Of a stretch of DNA of 64,000 nucleotides, positions 18,659 to 26,805 are shown one piece after another. The notes beneath the pieces were generated by a model that saw only the letters and a program-made list of their open reading frames with translations, ran no database searches and was not told where the DNA came from. Source of the stretch: JANQGG01 sp964642175. Its GTDB lineage: Bacteria; Bacteroidota; Chlorobiia; Chlorobiales; Chloroherpetonaceae. Positions within the stretch are counted from its first letter, which is position 1. Each line of letters opens with the position of its first letter. The position numbers were made by a program, and so were the translations under genes. The stretch is taken from the NCBI GenBank assembly GCA_964642175.1, contig CAZXOK010000011.1, positions 1 to 64,000 of the forward strand. The letters run 5' to 3'.

Positions 18659-19189
18659 CTAAGATATTGTAAAAAAGCCTGTGGATGGATTCACATTGAA
18701 TGTGACGCCATTAATCACAAATGCACCCGTGTAGGTTAATGTATTTCCATTGTTGGTTACGGCTAAACCATAGTTTTTATATTCCAGACTGCCACCCTGG
18801 TTATCAGTGAGAGTTCCATTCAGGGTATATGTGAAATCATCATCATTATTAAAAGTAATATCGCCTGTTAAAGTCCCATTTACAGTTACACCGCCACTTC
18901 CATAATTGATAAATTCATAGGTTACAGTTAAAGTTTCAGGGTAAGTATCAGATGGAACCCCAGAATAGGTAATCTTAACAGTTCCTGTTGCATTTCTGGT
19001 CACAAGCTTATTCTCTACTGTATCCAGAACAGTTGCTTCAGAAATACCTGTATAATATGCTGTTAATAGTGTTGTAGCAGATTCCAGATCAGTACCACCC
19101 GGACCGGTAGAGCCGTTATCATCATCACATGCACTCAGAAACAGGCCTGAAACCAGCAGTAAAACCAAAGAGTATTTCAACTTTAGCAT
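18659..19189 (-). CDS. Small lipoprotein, paralog of the adjacent 19410-19943 gene
   Basis: A 176-residue lipoprotein: LVLLLVSGLFLSAC lipobox, then an Asp/Gly-rich linker (DDDNGSTGPGG) and a beta-rich domain. It shares with its neighbour the ATT(L/N)ILSAYY-type start (ATTLLTAYYTGI), a TYEF strand, VNGTLTG, DFTYTLNGT(L/I)TD, and a C-terminal NPSTGF/NPTTGY motif. The function is unknown. An AGGAAG ribosome-binding site precedes the ATG. Confidence 0.7.
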   Translation of the reverse strand: MLKLKYSLVLLLVSGLFLSACDDDNGSTGPGGTDLESATTLLTAYYTGISEATVLDTVENKLVTRNATGTVKITYSGVPSDTYPETLTVTYEFINYGSGGVTVNGTLTGDITFNNDDDFTYTLNGTLTDNQGGSLEYKNYGLAVTNNGNTLTYTGAFVINGVTFNVNPSTGFFTIS

Positions 19190-19371
19190 ATGTGCTTCCT
19201 TATAAATTAAAAGTTTTAAAAATTAGTTGTGATAATAATAATGATTATCAGATTAAATCACGAATATTCTATGATTTCTATGAATCTATAGTTAGAAACT
19301 ATAGATAATAGTGATATGATTAAAACCTTGAAAAATTAGCCAGAGGATTGAAAAAGGAAAAGTTAAGTCTT

Positions 19372-19400
19372 AAAGCCGGATGCCTGGCGCATCCGGCTTT
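19372..19400 (-). terminator. Terminator-like hairpin after the 19410-19943 lipoprotein gene
   Basis: A perfect 11-bp stem (AAAGCCGGATG/CATCCGGCTTT) with a 7-nt loop lies 9 bp beyond the stop of the minus-strand gene. The T-run is only the three bases of the stem end plus scattered T, so termination strength is uncertain. Confidence 0.7.
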
Positions 19401-19409
19401 AGTCTGTAT

Positions 19410-19943
19410 TTAAGGTGAATAAATATAGCCTGTGGTTGGATTAACACTGTAAGGCTCTCCATCAATCAAAAAGCTACCCGAGTACATCAATACCCCGCTG
19501 GTGTAGGTACCTCCAAAATCCTGAAACTCAACCCTTACACCCTGATGATCTGTAATTGTGCCGTTAAGCGTATAGGTAAAATCTCCATTTACATTTTCAT
19601 GCGAGTACGTACCTGATAAAACGCCGTTTATCGTAATGCCGTGACTGCTGAAATCCTTGAATTCATAAGCTACATTACACGGCTGGGCGATCTGGCTATC
19701 CGGATTGCTCTCAAAAGTCACTTTAGCTGAACCGGAAGGATTCTTTAATATGAATTTATCGTCAATGGATATTTCAGGTACATTGATTTCAACAATACCG
19801 CTGTAATAAGCGCTTAATATATTTGTGGCATCCTGCATCTTGTCGCTGCCGGGCCCGGAAGGATTACTGCCCTCTCCATCGCAGGCACTTAAGAAAAAGC
19901 CACAGGCTAGAACCAAAATCATATAAAGTCTTAATTTTCTCAT
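19410..19943 (-). CDS. Small lipoprotein, paralog of the adjacent 18659-19189 gene
   Basis: A 177-residue lipoprotein with signal LVLACGFFLSAC, linker DGEGSNPSGPG and a beta-rich domain containing ATNILSAYYSGI, VAYEFKDF, INGVLSGTYS, DFTYTLNGTITDHQG and a NPTTGYIY end. It is clearly homologous along its whole length to the next gene, so the pair arose by tandem duplication. It has a good AAGGAG ribosome-binding site 7 nt before ATG. Each gene has its own upstream spacer, so they may be expressed separately. Confidence 0.7.
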   Translation of the reverse strand: MRKLRLYMILVLACGFFLSACDGEGSNPSGPGSDKMQDATNILSAYYSGIVEINVPEISIDDKFILKNPSGSAKVTFESNPDSQIAQPCNVAYEFKDFSSHGITINGVLSGTYSHENVNGDFTYTLNGTITDHQGVRVEFQDFGGTYTSGVLMYSGSFLIDGEPYSVNPTTGYIYSP

Positions 19944-20128
19944 CTTATTCTCCTTTTAAAAAGGTTTTGTGAGTGATAAAAACATAGGTTTATTTATGCT
20001 TCATCTGATTATAAAGCAGCCAGGTAATAAATTGCTTAGTTTCATATTAATAGGGTGATGATTTTGAAATCACCACATGCACTTCTAACTTGATATATCG
20101 CTTTACTAAACATAGCCTTAAACAAATC

Positions 20129-20587
20129 ATGATTTTAGATCAACTTAACATGTTGGACTTGTACCGGGAGTCCTTGCCTCATTCAAAAGAAATAGTGGGA
20201 TTTTTGGAGAGCCATGATATTTACGCTTTATCCGAAGGCCAGTACCCTATAAAAGATGAGCTGGCCTTTATCATCATTCAGAATTATACAACCCGGCCTG
20301 AAACTGAAAAAAAATGGGAGTCGCATCGAAAGTATATTGATGTTCAGGTTGTACTGGATGGCTCTGAACATATTGGCTACAGGCCCATAGATAGCTTATC
20401 TCTTGCCGATGATTATAATGAAGAAAATGATTACACGATATATCCAAATGATCAGCTGGAAGCTTCGTATCTGAAACTTTCCAAGGGTGATTTTGCCATA
20501 TTCTACCCCAATGATGCCCATAAGCCTGGCATTCATTTACTCAATCAATGCCTGGTAAAGAAAGCTGTTATAAAAACAGCGGTTTAA
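20129..20587 (+). CDS. YhcH/YjgK/YiaL (EbgC-like) family cupin
   Basis: About 152 residues from the ATG at 20129, chosen because family members begin M-I-(L/I)-D-x-L as in MILDQLNMLDLY; the upstream in-frame ATG at 20090 would add 13 unusual residues. Conserved features are KKWESHRKYIDVQVVLDGSE and IGYRPI, and the C-terminal FAIFYPNDAHKPG metal-binding His region. This family of beta-sandwich (cupin-like) proteins is linked to sugar-acid or sialic-acid metabolism in other bacteria, but the context here gives no substrate. Confidence 0.85.
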   Translation: MILDQLNMLDLYRESLPHSKEIVGFLESHDIYALSEGQYPIKDELAFIIIQNYTTRPETEKKWESHRKYIDVQVVLDGSEHIGYRPIDSLSLADDYNEENDYTIYPNDQLEASYLKLSKGDFAIFYPNDAHKPGIHLLNQCLVKKAVIKTAV

Positions 20588-20615
20588 TGGTCATAACCTA
20601 AGGTTTAATAGCAAG

Positions 20616-21158
20616 ATGGGTGAAAAAAAGCATCGCGTGTTCTTATGGGTGGAAGGCCAGGACGATGTATTATTTGCCAAAAAGATTCTCAAACCTGTTT
20701 TCAAAAACTACTTCCTGAGGGTAGAGATCAGGCAGTACGCCCAAATCAAGGCCAAAAAGCTTCAGCAAATTCTTTTTGCAATTCATGAAATCGGTGATAG
20801 CAATATTGTGTTTGGGGATATTGACCATCATCCCTGCATCACCTCCAAGAAAACTTATTTAAACTACCGGTTTCAGTATCTACCCTTCTCGCACATGTTT
20901 ATTGTTATACAGGAAATTGAAAGCTGGTATCTGGCCGGGCTTAATGCTTCGGCATCAAGAAAAGTTGGTGTCAGGGTTTTACCATCTACGAATCATATCA
21001 CCAAGGAACACTTTATTGAGCTTAAACCTAAATCCGGATCACGGTTAAAATTTATTCACCACATCCTCCAGCATTTCTCTGTGGAGGTTGCCCAAAAAAA
21101 GAATAAATCGTTTCATTACTTTTGCACCAAGTACCCACCTCAGAAAGCTTTAAAATAA
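20616..21158 (+). CDS. Lone TOPRIM-like (DUF4276/OLD-type) protein
   Basis: A 180-residue protein with features of the small TOPRIM family. It begins FLWVEGQDDVLFAKKIL (conserved Glu followed by Asp-Asp), has a strand ending in the DXD-like FGDIDHHP, and a downstream IQEIESWYLAG motif typical of DUF4276-like proteins. TOPRIM folds act in nucleases and topoisomerases. In defence loci these proteins pair with an ATPase, but none is adjacent (the nearest AAA ATPase is 5 kb upstream). It lies 28 bp after the YhcH gene and may be cotranscribed with it. The assignment rests on short motifs. Confidence 0.5.
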   Translation: MGEKKHRVFLWVEGQDDVLFAKKILKPVFKNYFLRVEIRQYAQIKAKKLQQILFAIHEIGDSNIVFGDIDHHPCITSKKTYLNYRFQYLPFSHMFIVIQEIESWYLAGLNASASRKVGVRVLPSTNHITKEHFIELKPKSGSRLKFIHHILQHFSVEVAQKKNKSFHYFCTKYPPQKALK

Positions 21159-21191
21159 ATCGTGCCAACTATTTAGGTTGAGATTTTTATC

Positions 21192-21221
21192 GAAGAGAGA
21201 TTTTTACTATACTCTCTCTTC
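21192..21221 (+). promoter_or_regulatory. Hairpin in the sucC leader
   Basis: A perfect 9-bp inverted repeat (GAAGAGAGA/TCTCTCTTC) with a 12-nt T-rich loop lies about 40 bp before the sucC ATG and 34 bp after the preceding stop. It has no trailing T-run, so it could be a 3' end stabiliser of the upstream message or a leader structure of sucC. Confidence 0.4.
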
Positions 21222-21259
21222 CAATTACAAAACTATGATAACATTCTCAAAGAAAAACC

Positions 21260-22435
21260 ATGAACATTCACGAATATCAAGGAAAAGAAATCCTTAGAAA
21301 GTTTGGTGTTACCGTACCAAAAGGCACTGTTGTTTATTCACCCGAAGAAGCTCATGAAGCAGCTGATAAAATGCTGGCAGAGCAAGGTGGTGGTGTTGTA
21401 GTGGTTAAAGCACAAATTCATGCCGGTGGGCGTGGAAAAGCCGGTGGTGTTAAGCTTGCTAAATCGGCTGAAGAAGCTCAAAGCTTTGCCTCTCAAATGC
21501 TGGGTTCTACCCTGGTTACCCATCAAACCGGACCTGAAGGAAAAGAAGTCAGCAGACTGCTTATTGAACAGGGTATGGACATTGAAAAAGAGTTTTATTT
21601 GGGTATTACCTTAGATCGTGCCACTTCGCGTAATGTGTTGATGGTTTCCACAGAAGGGGGTATGGAAATTGAAACCGTAGCAGAAGAAACCCCCGACAAA
21701 CTCTTAAAAATCCAGATCCATCCAACCCTGGGCCTGCAGCCGAGCCAGGCGCGTGAAGCAGCCTTCTTCCTCGGACTTTCAGGCGATCAGTTTAAAAACG
21801 GCGTTAAGTTTATCATGGCCTTATACAAAGCCTACATGGAAATTGATTGCTCTCTGGCCGAGATCAACCCGTTGGTTGTAACCAGCGATGGCAATGTTTT
21901 CGCCCTTGATGCCAAAATCAACTTCGATGATAATGCGCTTTATCGCCATAAAGATTTCCTTGAATTACGCGATACCAACGAAGAAGATCCGCTTGAAGTA
22001 GAAGCTTCAAAATCACATTTAAACTATGTAAGACTGGATGGCAATGTGGGTTGTATGGTTAATGGCGCCGGCCTGGCCATGGGCACCATGGACATGATCC
22101 AGCTGGCAGGTGGAAAACCAGCCAACTTCCTTGATGTGGGTGGTGGTGCTAATCCTCAGACTGTTCAGGAAGGATTCCGCATTATCCTGAGTGATCCGAA
22201 TGTAAAAGCTATTCTGGTTAATATTTTTGGAGGTATTGTCCGTTGCGACCGTGTTGCGGGTGGCGTGATTCAGGCGGCCCAGAACATTGATCTGCATGTG
22301 CCGGTAATTGTTCGCCTGGAAGGCACCAATGCCGATATTGCCCAAAAAATGCTGGATGAATCAGGTTTGAACCTGGTTTCGGCAAAAGGATTGCGAGATG
22401 CGGCTCAAAAAGTCAATCAAGCTATCGCAAGATGA
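21260..22435 (+). CDS. sucC: Succinyl-CoA ligase (ADP/GTP-forming) beta subunit
   Basis: A 391-residue cytoplasmic TCA-cycle enzyme subunit that couples succinyl-CoA hydrolysis to nucleoside diphosphate phosphorylation. The N-terminal ATP-grasp domain starts MNIHEYQGKEILRKFGV and includes VVVKAQIHAGGRGKAGGVK. The CoA-ligase domain contains the FLDVGGGANPQTV phosphohistidine-power-helix region, NIFGGIVRCDRVA and VRLEGTNADIA. Length is standard. The alpha subunit gene sucD is not adjacent, so it must lie elsewhere. Confidence 0.96.
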   Translation: MNIHEYQGKEILRKFGVTVPKGTVVYSPEEAHEAADKMLAEQGGGVVVVKAQIHAGGRGKAGGVKLAKSAEEAQSFASQMLGSTLVTHQTGPEGKEVSRLLIEQGMDIEKEFYLGITLDRATSRNVLMVSTEGGMEIETVAEETPDKLLKIQIHPTLGLQPSQAREAAFFLGLSGDQFKNGVKFIMALYKAYMEIDCSLAEINPLVVTSDGNVFALDAKINFDDNALYRHKDFLELRDTNEEDPLEVEASKSHLNYVRLDGNVGCMVNGAGLAMGTMDMIQLAGGKPANFLDVGGGANPQTVQEGFRIILSDPNVKAILVNIFGGIVRCDRVAGGVIQAAQNIDLHVPVIVRLEGTNADIAQKMLDESGLNLVSAKGLRDAAQKVNQAIAR

Positions 22436-22519
22436 TAGTTTAAATAGCACAATACAATTTGTTTATGGAATAGGGGTAATGCCAGCCTCTATTTTTAAAT
22501 ACAGGAAAGGATTTTCTTG

Positions 22520-22565
22520 ATGAATTAAGCAGGATGGCTCATAAGCAAAACCTGTTCTAATTCAT
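22520..22565 (+). repeat. Imperfect stem-loop downstream of sucC
   Basis: Arms ATGAATTAAGCAGG (22520-22533) and CCTGTTCTAATTCAT (22551-22565) pair with one bulge and one mismatch and enclose a 17-nt loop. It has no T-run. A smaller perfect hairpin (ATATGCT/AGCATAT, 22639-22656) follows. The 22436-22706 gap holds no gene that I can see; these structures may mark the sucC 3' end or the leader of the carboxylase operon. Confidence 0.35.
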
Positions 22566-22706
22566 GAATAAAATTCCTTACCTTATATTCTGTGCCTCAA
22601 CCTGAAATCTGTGGCATGGCTAACGCAATCAGCTCAACATATGCTCTACAGCATATAAGTTGCTTCAAACTGATATTCTCAAAAATCCATTAATTGTTGA
22701 TTGTAC

Positions 22707-24167
22707 ATGGTACAAAGTAAAATTAAAAAAGTATTGGTGGCCAACCGAAGTGTAGCTGCGGTTAGGGTGATTCAAACCTGTCAGGACAGGAAAATTCCGA
22801 CAACTGCAGTTTATAGCACACCTGATCGTCTGGCAGCGCATGTCTTCATGGCCAATAGCGCCGTACATATTGGTGATGCCCCACCCATTGAATCTTATTT
22901 GAATAAAGAGCGCATTATTCAGGCTGCCCATGAAACCGGAGCTAATGCTATTCATCCAGGTTGGGGATTTTTAGCCGAAAACAGCAGCTTTGCCAAAATG
23001 GTAAAAGAGGCCGGTTTGATCTGGATTGGTCCCGAGCCGGATGTCATTGACAAAATGGGCGATAAAATCCAGTCCAAAAACGAAGCTGTGGCTGCCGATG
23101 TACCGGTAATTCCTGGTATTAACGGCCCCAAAACAACTGATGAGATCCGGGACTGGTTAAAAAATGAAGATGTAACCTATCCCATCATGATCAAGGCTTC
23201 GGCTGGTGGTGGTGGTAAAGGTATGGTCAGGGTTGAAAATGAGTCTGAACTGGATAATGCCTTTGCACAAGCCAAGTCTGAAGCATTGAAATCTTTTGGT
23301 GATGATGAAGTTTTAGTTGAAAAATACATCGAACATGGCCGGCATATTGAAGTCCAGATTGTGGCCGATCATCATGGCAATACCCTTCATTTGTTGGAGC
23401 GCGAATGTACTTTGCAGCGTCGGAATCAAAAGGTTATTGAAGAAGCCCCTTCGCCAAGTCTCTCACCGGAAGCACGCGAGGAAATTTGCAGCACGGCTGT
23501 TCGATTAATGAAAGCTATCAAATACACTTCGGCAGGCACGGTTGAGTTTCTCTACGACTCAGACACTAAGAAATTCTATTTTCTTGAAGTTAATACCCGA
23601 TTGCAGGTTGAGCACGGTGTAACCGAGTTGATAACGGGACTGGATATCGTAAGCATGATGCTGGATATTGCGCAAGGCGAATCAATGCCTTACAAGCAGG
23701 AAGATATTAAATCGAACCGTTGGGCACTGGAAGTTCGCATTAATGCCGAAGATCCGAAAACTTTCAGCCCGTCTTTCGGGGACATCTCCAGGCTTCATTT
23801 GAACCTGATACCGGGTATCCGTGTAGCTCAGGGTGTGTTTGAAGGCTCTTCTATTCCACCCTATTACGATTCACTGATCATGCTTCTCATGACCAGCGGC
23901 CCTGACCGGGAAAATGCGATCATGAAAATGGACAGTACCCTATGCCGCAATTTGCGTGTTGAAGGTGTTAAAACACTGGCCCCGTTGCTCTTAAGCCTCA
24001 TCCGGCACCCGAACTTTATTAATGGTAATTTCTCCACAAAGTTTATCGAAACACATATGGATGAACTGGTCTCAACATTCAGTGAAGAAGATCACGATAA
24101 CGAGGCACTCAAGATCGCCAAATATGTGGCTGAAATTTCTGCATTAGGAACACCGAAATGGATATAA
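22707..24167 (+). CDS. Biotin carboxylase subunit (pyruvate/acyl-CoA carboxylase A type)
   Basis: About 486 residues from the ATG at 22707; an in-frame TTG six bases earlier is a weaker start. This ATP-grasp enzyme carboxylates biotin using ATP and bicarbonate. Motifs: IKASAGGGGKGM (glycine loop), ERECTLQRRNQKVIEEAPSP, LEVNTRLQVEHGVTE and RINAEDP. The N-terminal motif usually read as NRGEIAVR is NRSVAAVR here, an unusual substitution. The stop codon overlaps the start of the next gene (10 bp), so the two subunits are coupled and probably form one enzyme with the biotinylated subunit encoded downstream. Confidence 0.9.
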   Translation: MVQSKIKKVLVANRSVAAVRVIQTCQDRKIPTTAVYSTPDRLAAHVFMANSAVHIGDAPPIESYLNKERIIQAAHETGANAIHPGWGFLAENSSFAKMVKEAGLIWIGPEPDVIDKMGDKIQSKNEAVAADVPVIPGINGPKTTDEIRDWLKNEDVTYPIMIKASAGGGGKGMVRVENESELDNAFAQAKSEALKSFGDDEVLVEKYIEHGRHIEVQIVADHHGNTLHLLERECTLQRRNQKVIEEAPSPSLSPEAREEICSTAVRLMKAIKYTSAGTVEFLYDSDTKKFYFLEVNTRLQVEHGVTELITGLDIVSMMLDIAQGESMPYKQEDIKSNRWALEVRINAEDPKTFSPSFGDISRLHLNLIPGIRVAQGVFEGSSIPPYYDSLIMLLMTSGPDRENAIMKMDSTLCRNLRVEGVKTLAPLLLSLIRHPNFINGNFSTKFIETHMDELVSTFSEEDHDNEALKIAKYVAEISALGTPKWI

Positions 24168-26206
24168 AAAACATGATGAATTACACACTATTAAAACCGG
24201 GCATGTCGCCAACAGATATTGTTAAAACTGTTCGCGATCTCAATAAAGTCATGTTTACGTCAACGGGTATGCGTGATGCCGGTCAGTCTGACTATAAAAA
24301 CCGACTTCGCATTCGCGATCTGAAAACATTTTCACCACATTATAACGACATGGGATTGTTTAGTTCGGAGTGTCATGGTGGTGCCAGGTGGCATGTTGGG
24401 ATCATGAATCGTCGTGAAACCCCGTTTGAAGAAATTGATATTCTTCGCCAGGAAATGCCAAATGTGCTCCTTCAAACCCTGATCCGGGAAACAAACTTAT
24501 GGGGGTACAGACCATACTCCAAAAATGTCAATGAGTATGTTATTTCCAAGGTCGATATTGACGTCTGGCGTTGCTTCTCTTTCCTCAATGATATTCGAAA
24601 TATGCGAACGGCTGCCGAGATTATCATGAAACGTGATAAACTCTTTGAACCGGCCATATCATTCACACAAGCCGATTGGACAACCAATGCTTATTACCTT
24701 AGTGTTGTCAAAGATATTGTTGATCTCTGCGGCGGAACAAACTCCATTATTCTGTGCATAAAAGATATGGCAGGTGTGGGTAGTCCGAAGCGGATTTACG
24801 ACCTGTTAGATCATATCAAACAAGCCTATCCGGATTTAGTGATACAATACCACCGCCATGCTACCGATGGCCTGGCTTTACCGGCTTTACTGGCTGCTGC
24901 TCAGGCTGGTGCAAATATTTTAGACGTTGAAGAAGACTCCCTGACACGCTTCTACGGTCAAGCACCGTTACTCAGTACAGCTGCATTTCTTGAAGAATCG
25001 GGTATTGAAGTTCATCTGGATAAATCCAAGGCCCGGGATGCCAATGAAGAAGCCAGGAACTGGATCCAGCATTACGAATGGGCCGAATCACCGTTTAAAG
25101 GGTTTGATTTCAATGTTACCCAGCATCGTATGCCGGGTGGTGCGTTTCCAAGCTCGTTCGAGCAGGCTCAGAAAGGTGGCTTTTTGCACCTGATGCCGGC
25201 CATTTTAAAAGTGATGTCCCTGTTTAACCGGATCGTGAAATATTTTGATGTAACACCCGGCTCTCAGATCACCTGGGTTACCTGCAGTGGTATTGTGAAT
25301 ATGTATGCCAAGGAACGGGGCGTCTCGGGTGTAAATCATATTATTGAATTGCTATCGAAGTTTGTTGAAGATAAAAACCAGAATTTTGAAGCTATTTTGC
25401 CTGAAGAGCAGGAAGAGCTTCTGGTTCTGTTCAGCACAGTGCCTGGCGACTTTAAGAATCTTATTTTAGGTGGCTATGGCAAACTGCCACAAGGCTGGCC
25501 TGAAGAATGGGTATATCGCAGTACATTTGGTGAAGAATGGCAGGAAAAGCTTAAAACACGAAAAGAGTTATCACCATTGGATGCCATGGAGGATGAAAAC
25601 CTGGATAACCTCCATAAAACCCTGGCTGATGAATTGGGAAGAGTGCCAAGTGAAGAGGAATTCATTTTATACCTGATGCATCCCAAAGATACCTTAACTC
25701 TTATCAAATTCCGTGAAGAATTTGGCGATGCACCTCTCGTATTACCAACAGATGTCTGGCAGAATGGTCTCAAGAGACCCGGAGACAAGGTTGAGTTTGA
25801 GTATTCAGGTGTGCCTTACTCTATTGAGCGTGTTTCAATTGGCTCGGAACATGATGGCCTGGTCCATGTGGTTATGAAAGTCAATAATCAAACCCGCGTG
25901 TTTGTGGTTGAAACGCCTCGTGCTGTTAAATCAGCTATTCGTATGGCCCAGGGTGCCAATCAGGTTGGTTCACCGATCAACGGAACCGTGTGGCGTATTG
26001 GAAACCCGGATCGTGGTGCATTAAAGGTAGGTGATATTGTTCACAAAGGTGAAGAAATTGCCAACCTCGAGGCTATGAAAATGGAAAATGCCATCCTGGC
26101 ACCATTTGATGGGCAAGTCACGGATATTGCTGTTAAAATTAATGATATGGTTACTGAAGGCCAACTGCTTGTGGAATTGGAAGAAGTTGAAGGACCACTC
26201 CATTAG
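24158..26206 (+). CDS. Carboxyltransferase plus biotinyl-domain subunit (pyruvate carboxylase B/oxaloacetate decarboxylase alpha-like)
   Basis: A 682-residue protein with an N-terminal carboxyltransferase TIM barrel (about 20-290), a conserved carboxylase domain (about 310-560) and a C-terminal biotinyl domain whose acceptor Lys is in EAMKMEN. The carbamylated Lys motif IKDMAGV and the metal-binding HRH (YHRHATDG) are present. The first metal ligand, usually Asp in DTTxRDAHQS, reads Ser (S35 in TSTGMRDAGQS), and the usual His before Gln is Gly. The barrel is thus divergent and the acceptor substrate is uncertain, although pyruvate is the default guess from domain order. A terminator follows. 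Confidence 0.85.
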   Translation: MDIKNMMNYTLLKPGMSPTDIVKTVRDLNKVMFTSTGMRDAGQSDYKNRLRIRDLKTFSPHYNDMGLFSSECHGGARWHVGIMNRRETPFEEIDILRQEMPNVLLQTLIRETNLWGYRPYSKNVNEYVISKVDIDVWRCFSFLNDIRNMRTAAEIIMKRDKLFEPAISFTQADWTTNAYYLSVVKDIVDLCGGTNSIILCIKDMAGVGSPKRIYDLLDHIKQAYPDLVIQYHRHATDGLALPALLAAAQAGANILDVEEDSLTRFYGQAPLLSTAAFLEESGIEVHLDKSKARDANEEARNWIQHYEWAESPFKGFDFNVTQHRMPGGAFPSSFEQAQKGGFLHLMPAILKVMSLFNRIVKYFDVTPGSQITWVTCSGIVNMYAKERGVSGVNHIIELLSKFVEDKNQNFEAILPEEQEELLVLFSTVPGDFKNLILGGYGKLPQGWPEEWVYRSTFGEEWQEKLKTRKELSPLDAMEDENLDNLHKTLADELGRVPSEEEFILYLMHPKDTLTLIKFREEFGDAPLVLPTDVWQNGLKRPGDKVEFEYSGVPYSIERVSIGSEHDGLVHVVMKVNNQTRVFVVETPRAVKSAIRMAQGANQVGSPINGTVWRIGNPDRGALKVGDIVHKGEEIANLEAMKMENAILAPFDGQVTDIAVKINDMVTEGQLLVELEEVEGPLH

Positions 26207-26216
26207 GATCCGGATC

Positions 26217-26252
26217 GGCACAAGTTCTGTAACTGGGGCTTGTGCCTTTATT
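26217..26252 (+). terminator. Rho-independent terminator after the carboxylase operon
   Basis: Perfect 8-bp stem GGCACAAG/CTTGTGCC with a 14-nt loop, followed by TTTATT. It starts 10 bp after the stop of the biotinyl subunit gene and reaches the end of the convergent SCO-like gene. Confidence 0.8.
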
Positions 26253-26805
26253 AAAGCTCAGTAAGTAATGTCTTGATATCGTCCAACAATTGCCTGGTTT
26301 TCTCAGGATCTCCGTTTTTGTCATAATACCCTCTGATCCTGGCCTTGCTATCAACTAAAACCACTTTCTCCTCTGCTATTTCCGTGAGTCCGTCTTTTGG
26401 AAGCAGCATCCCTTTTTCCATAAAAATCTGAATATTCTTTTCTGAACCCTGAAGCGGGATATGGCTATTTTCTGTGTGGGAAGTTGAACTGACAACCGAT
26501 GAATCAACTTTTATGATTGAAATAAGCTGAAAAGTATTGGACAGACCTAAAATGGGCCGCAGAGATGTTTTTAAAGCTGAAGTTGAATCCTGAGTTGAGT
26601 TTAACGAAAACTCAAACAATGATACTTTGCCGTAAAGAGCTGTCCGTTTAAAGGGCTGCCCGTCTGAGTCGGTAAATTCAAAATCAGGTAACCGGGAAAA
26701 GACCTTTAGCCCTCCTCTGGTATTTTGCTGCATTTGCGTGGAAAAAATGCCCACAAAAATCACAAATAGAAAAACAACAAATGTCCAGATAACTGTTTTA
26801 TTCAT
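26251..26805 (-). CDS. SCO1/thioredoxin-like membrane-anchored protein lacking cysteines
   Basis: A 184-residue protein with an N-terminal membrane anchor (about 5-22) and a thioredoxin-fold domain. It follows the SCO pattern: LPDFEFTDSDGQPFKRTALYGKVSLFEF, and near the end VVLVDSKARIRGYYDKNG followed by a helix with LLDDIKTLL. The copper-binding CXXXC is absent; the equivalent stretch reads SLNSTQDST, and the whole protein contains no Cys. Copper delivery in the usual way is therefore unlikely. It overlaps the heme A synthase-like gene by 8 bp, which fits a cytochrome oxidase assembly role. Confidence 0.65.
   Translation of the reverse strand: MNKTVIWTFVVFLFVIFVGIFSTQMQQNTRGGLKVFSRLPDFEFTDSDGQPFKRTALYGKVSLFEFSLNSTQDSTSALKTSLRPILGLSNTFQLISIIKVDSSVVSSTSHTENSHIPLQGSEKNIQIFMEKGMLLPKDGLTEIAEEKVVLVDSKARIRGYYDKNGDPEKTRQLLDDIKTLLTEL

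Noticed and set aside
21260..22435. A missing sucD as a sign of a broken pathway
   Set aside because: sucC and sucD are unlinked in some bacteria, and the window covers only a fraction of the genome.
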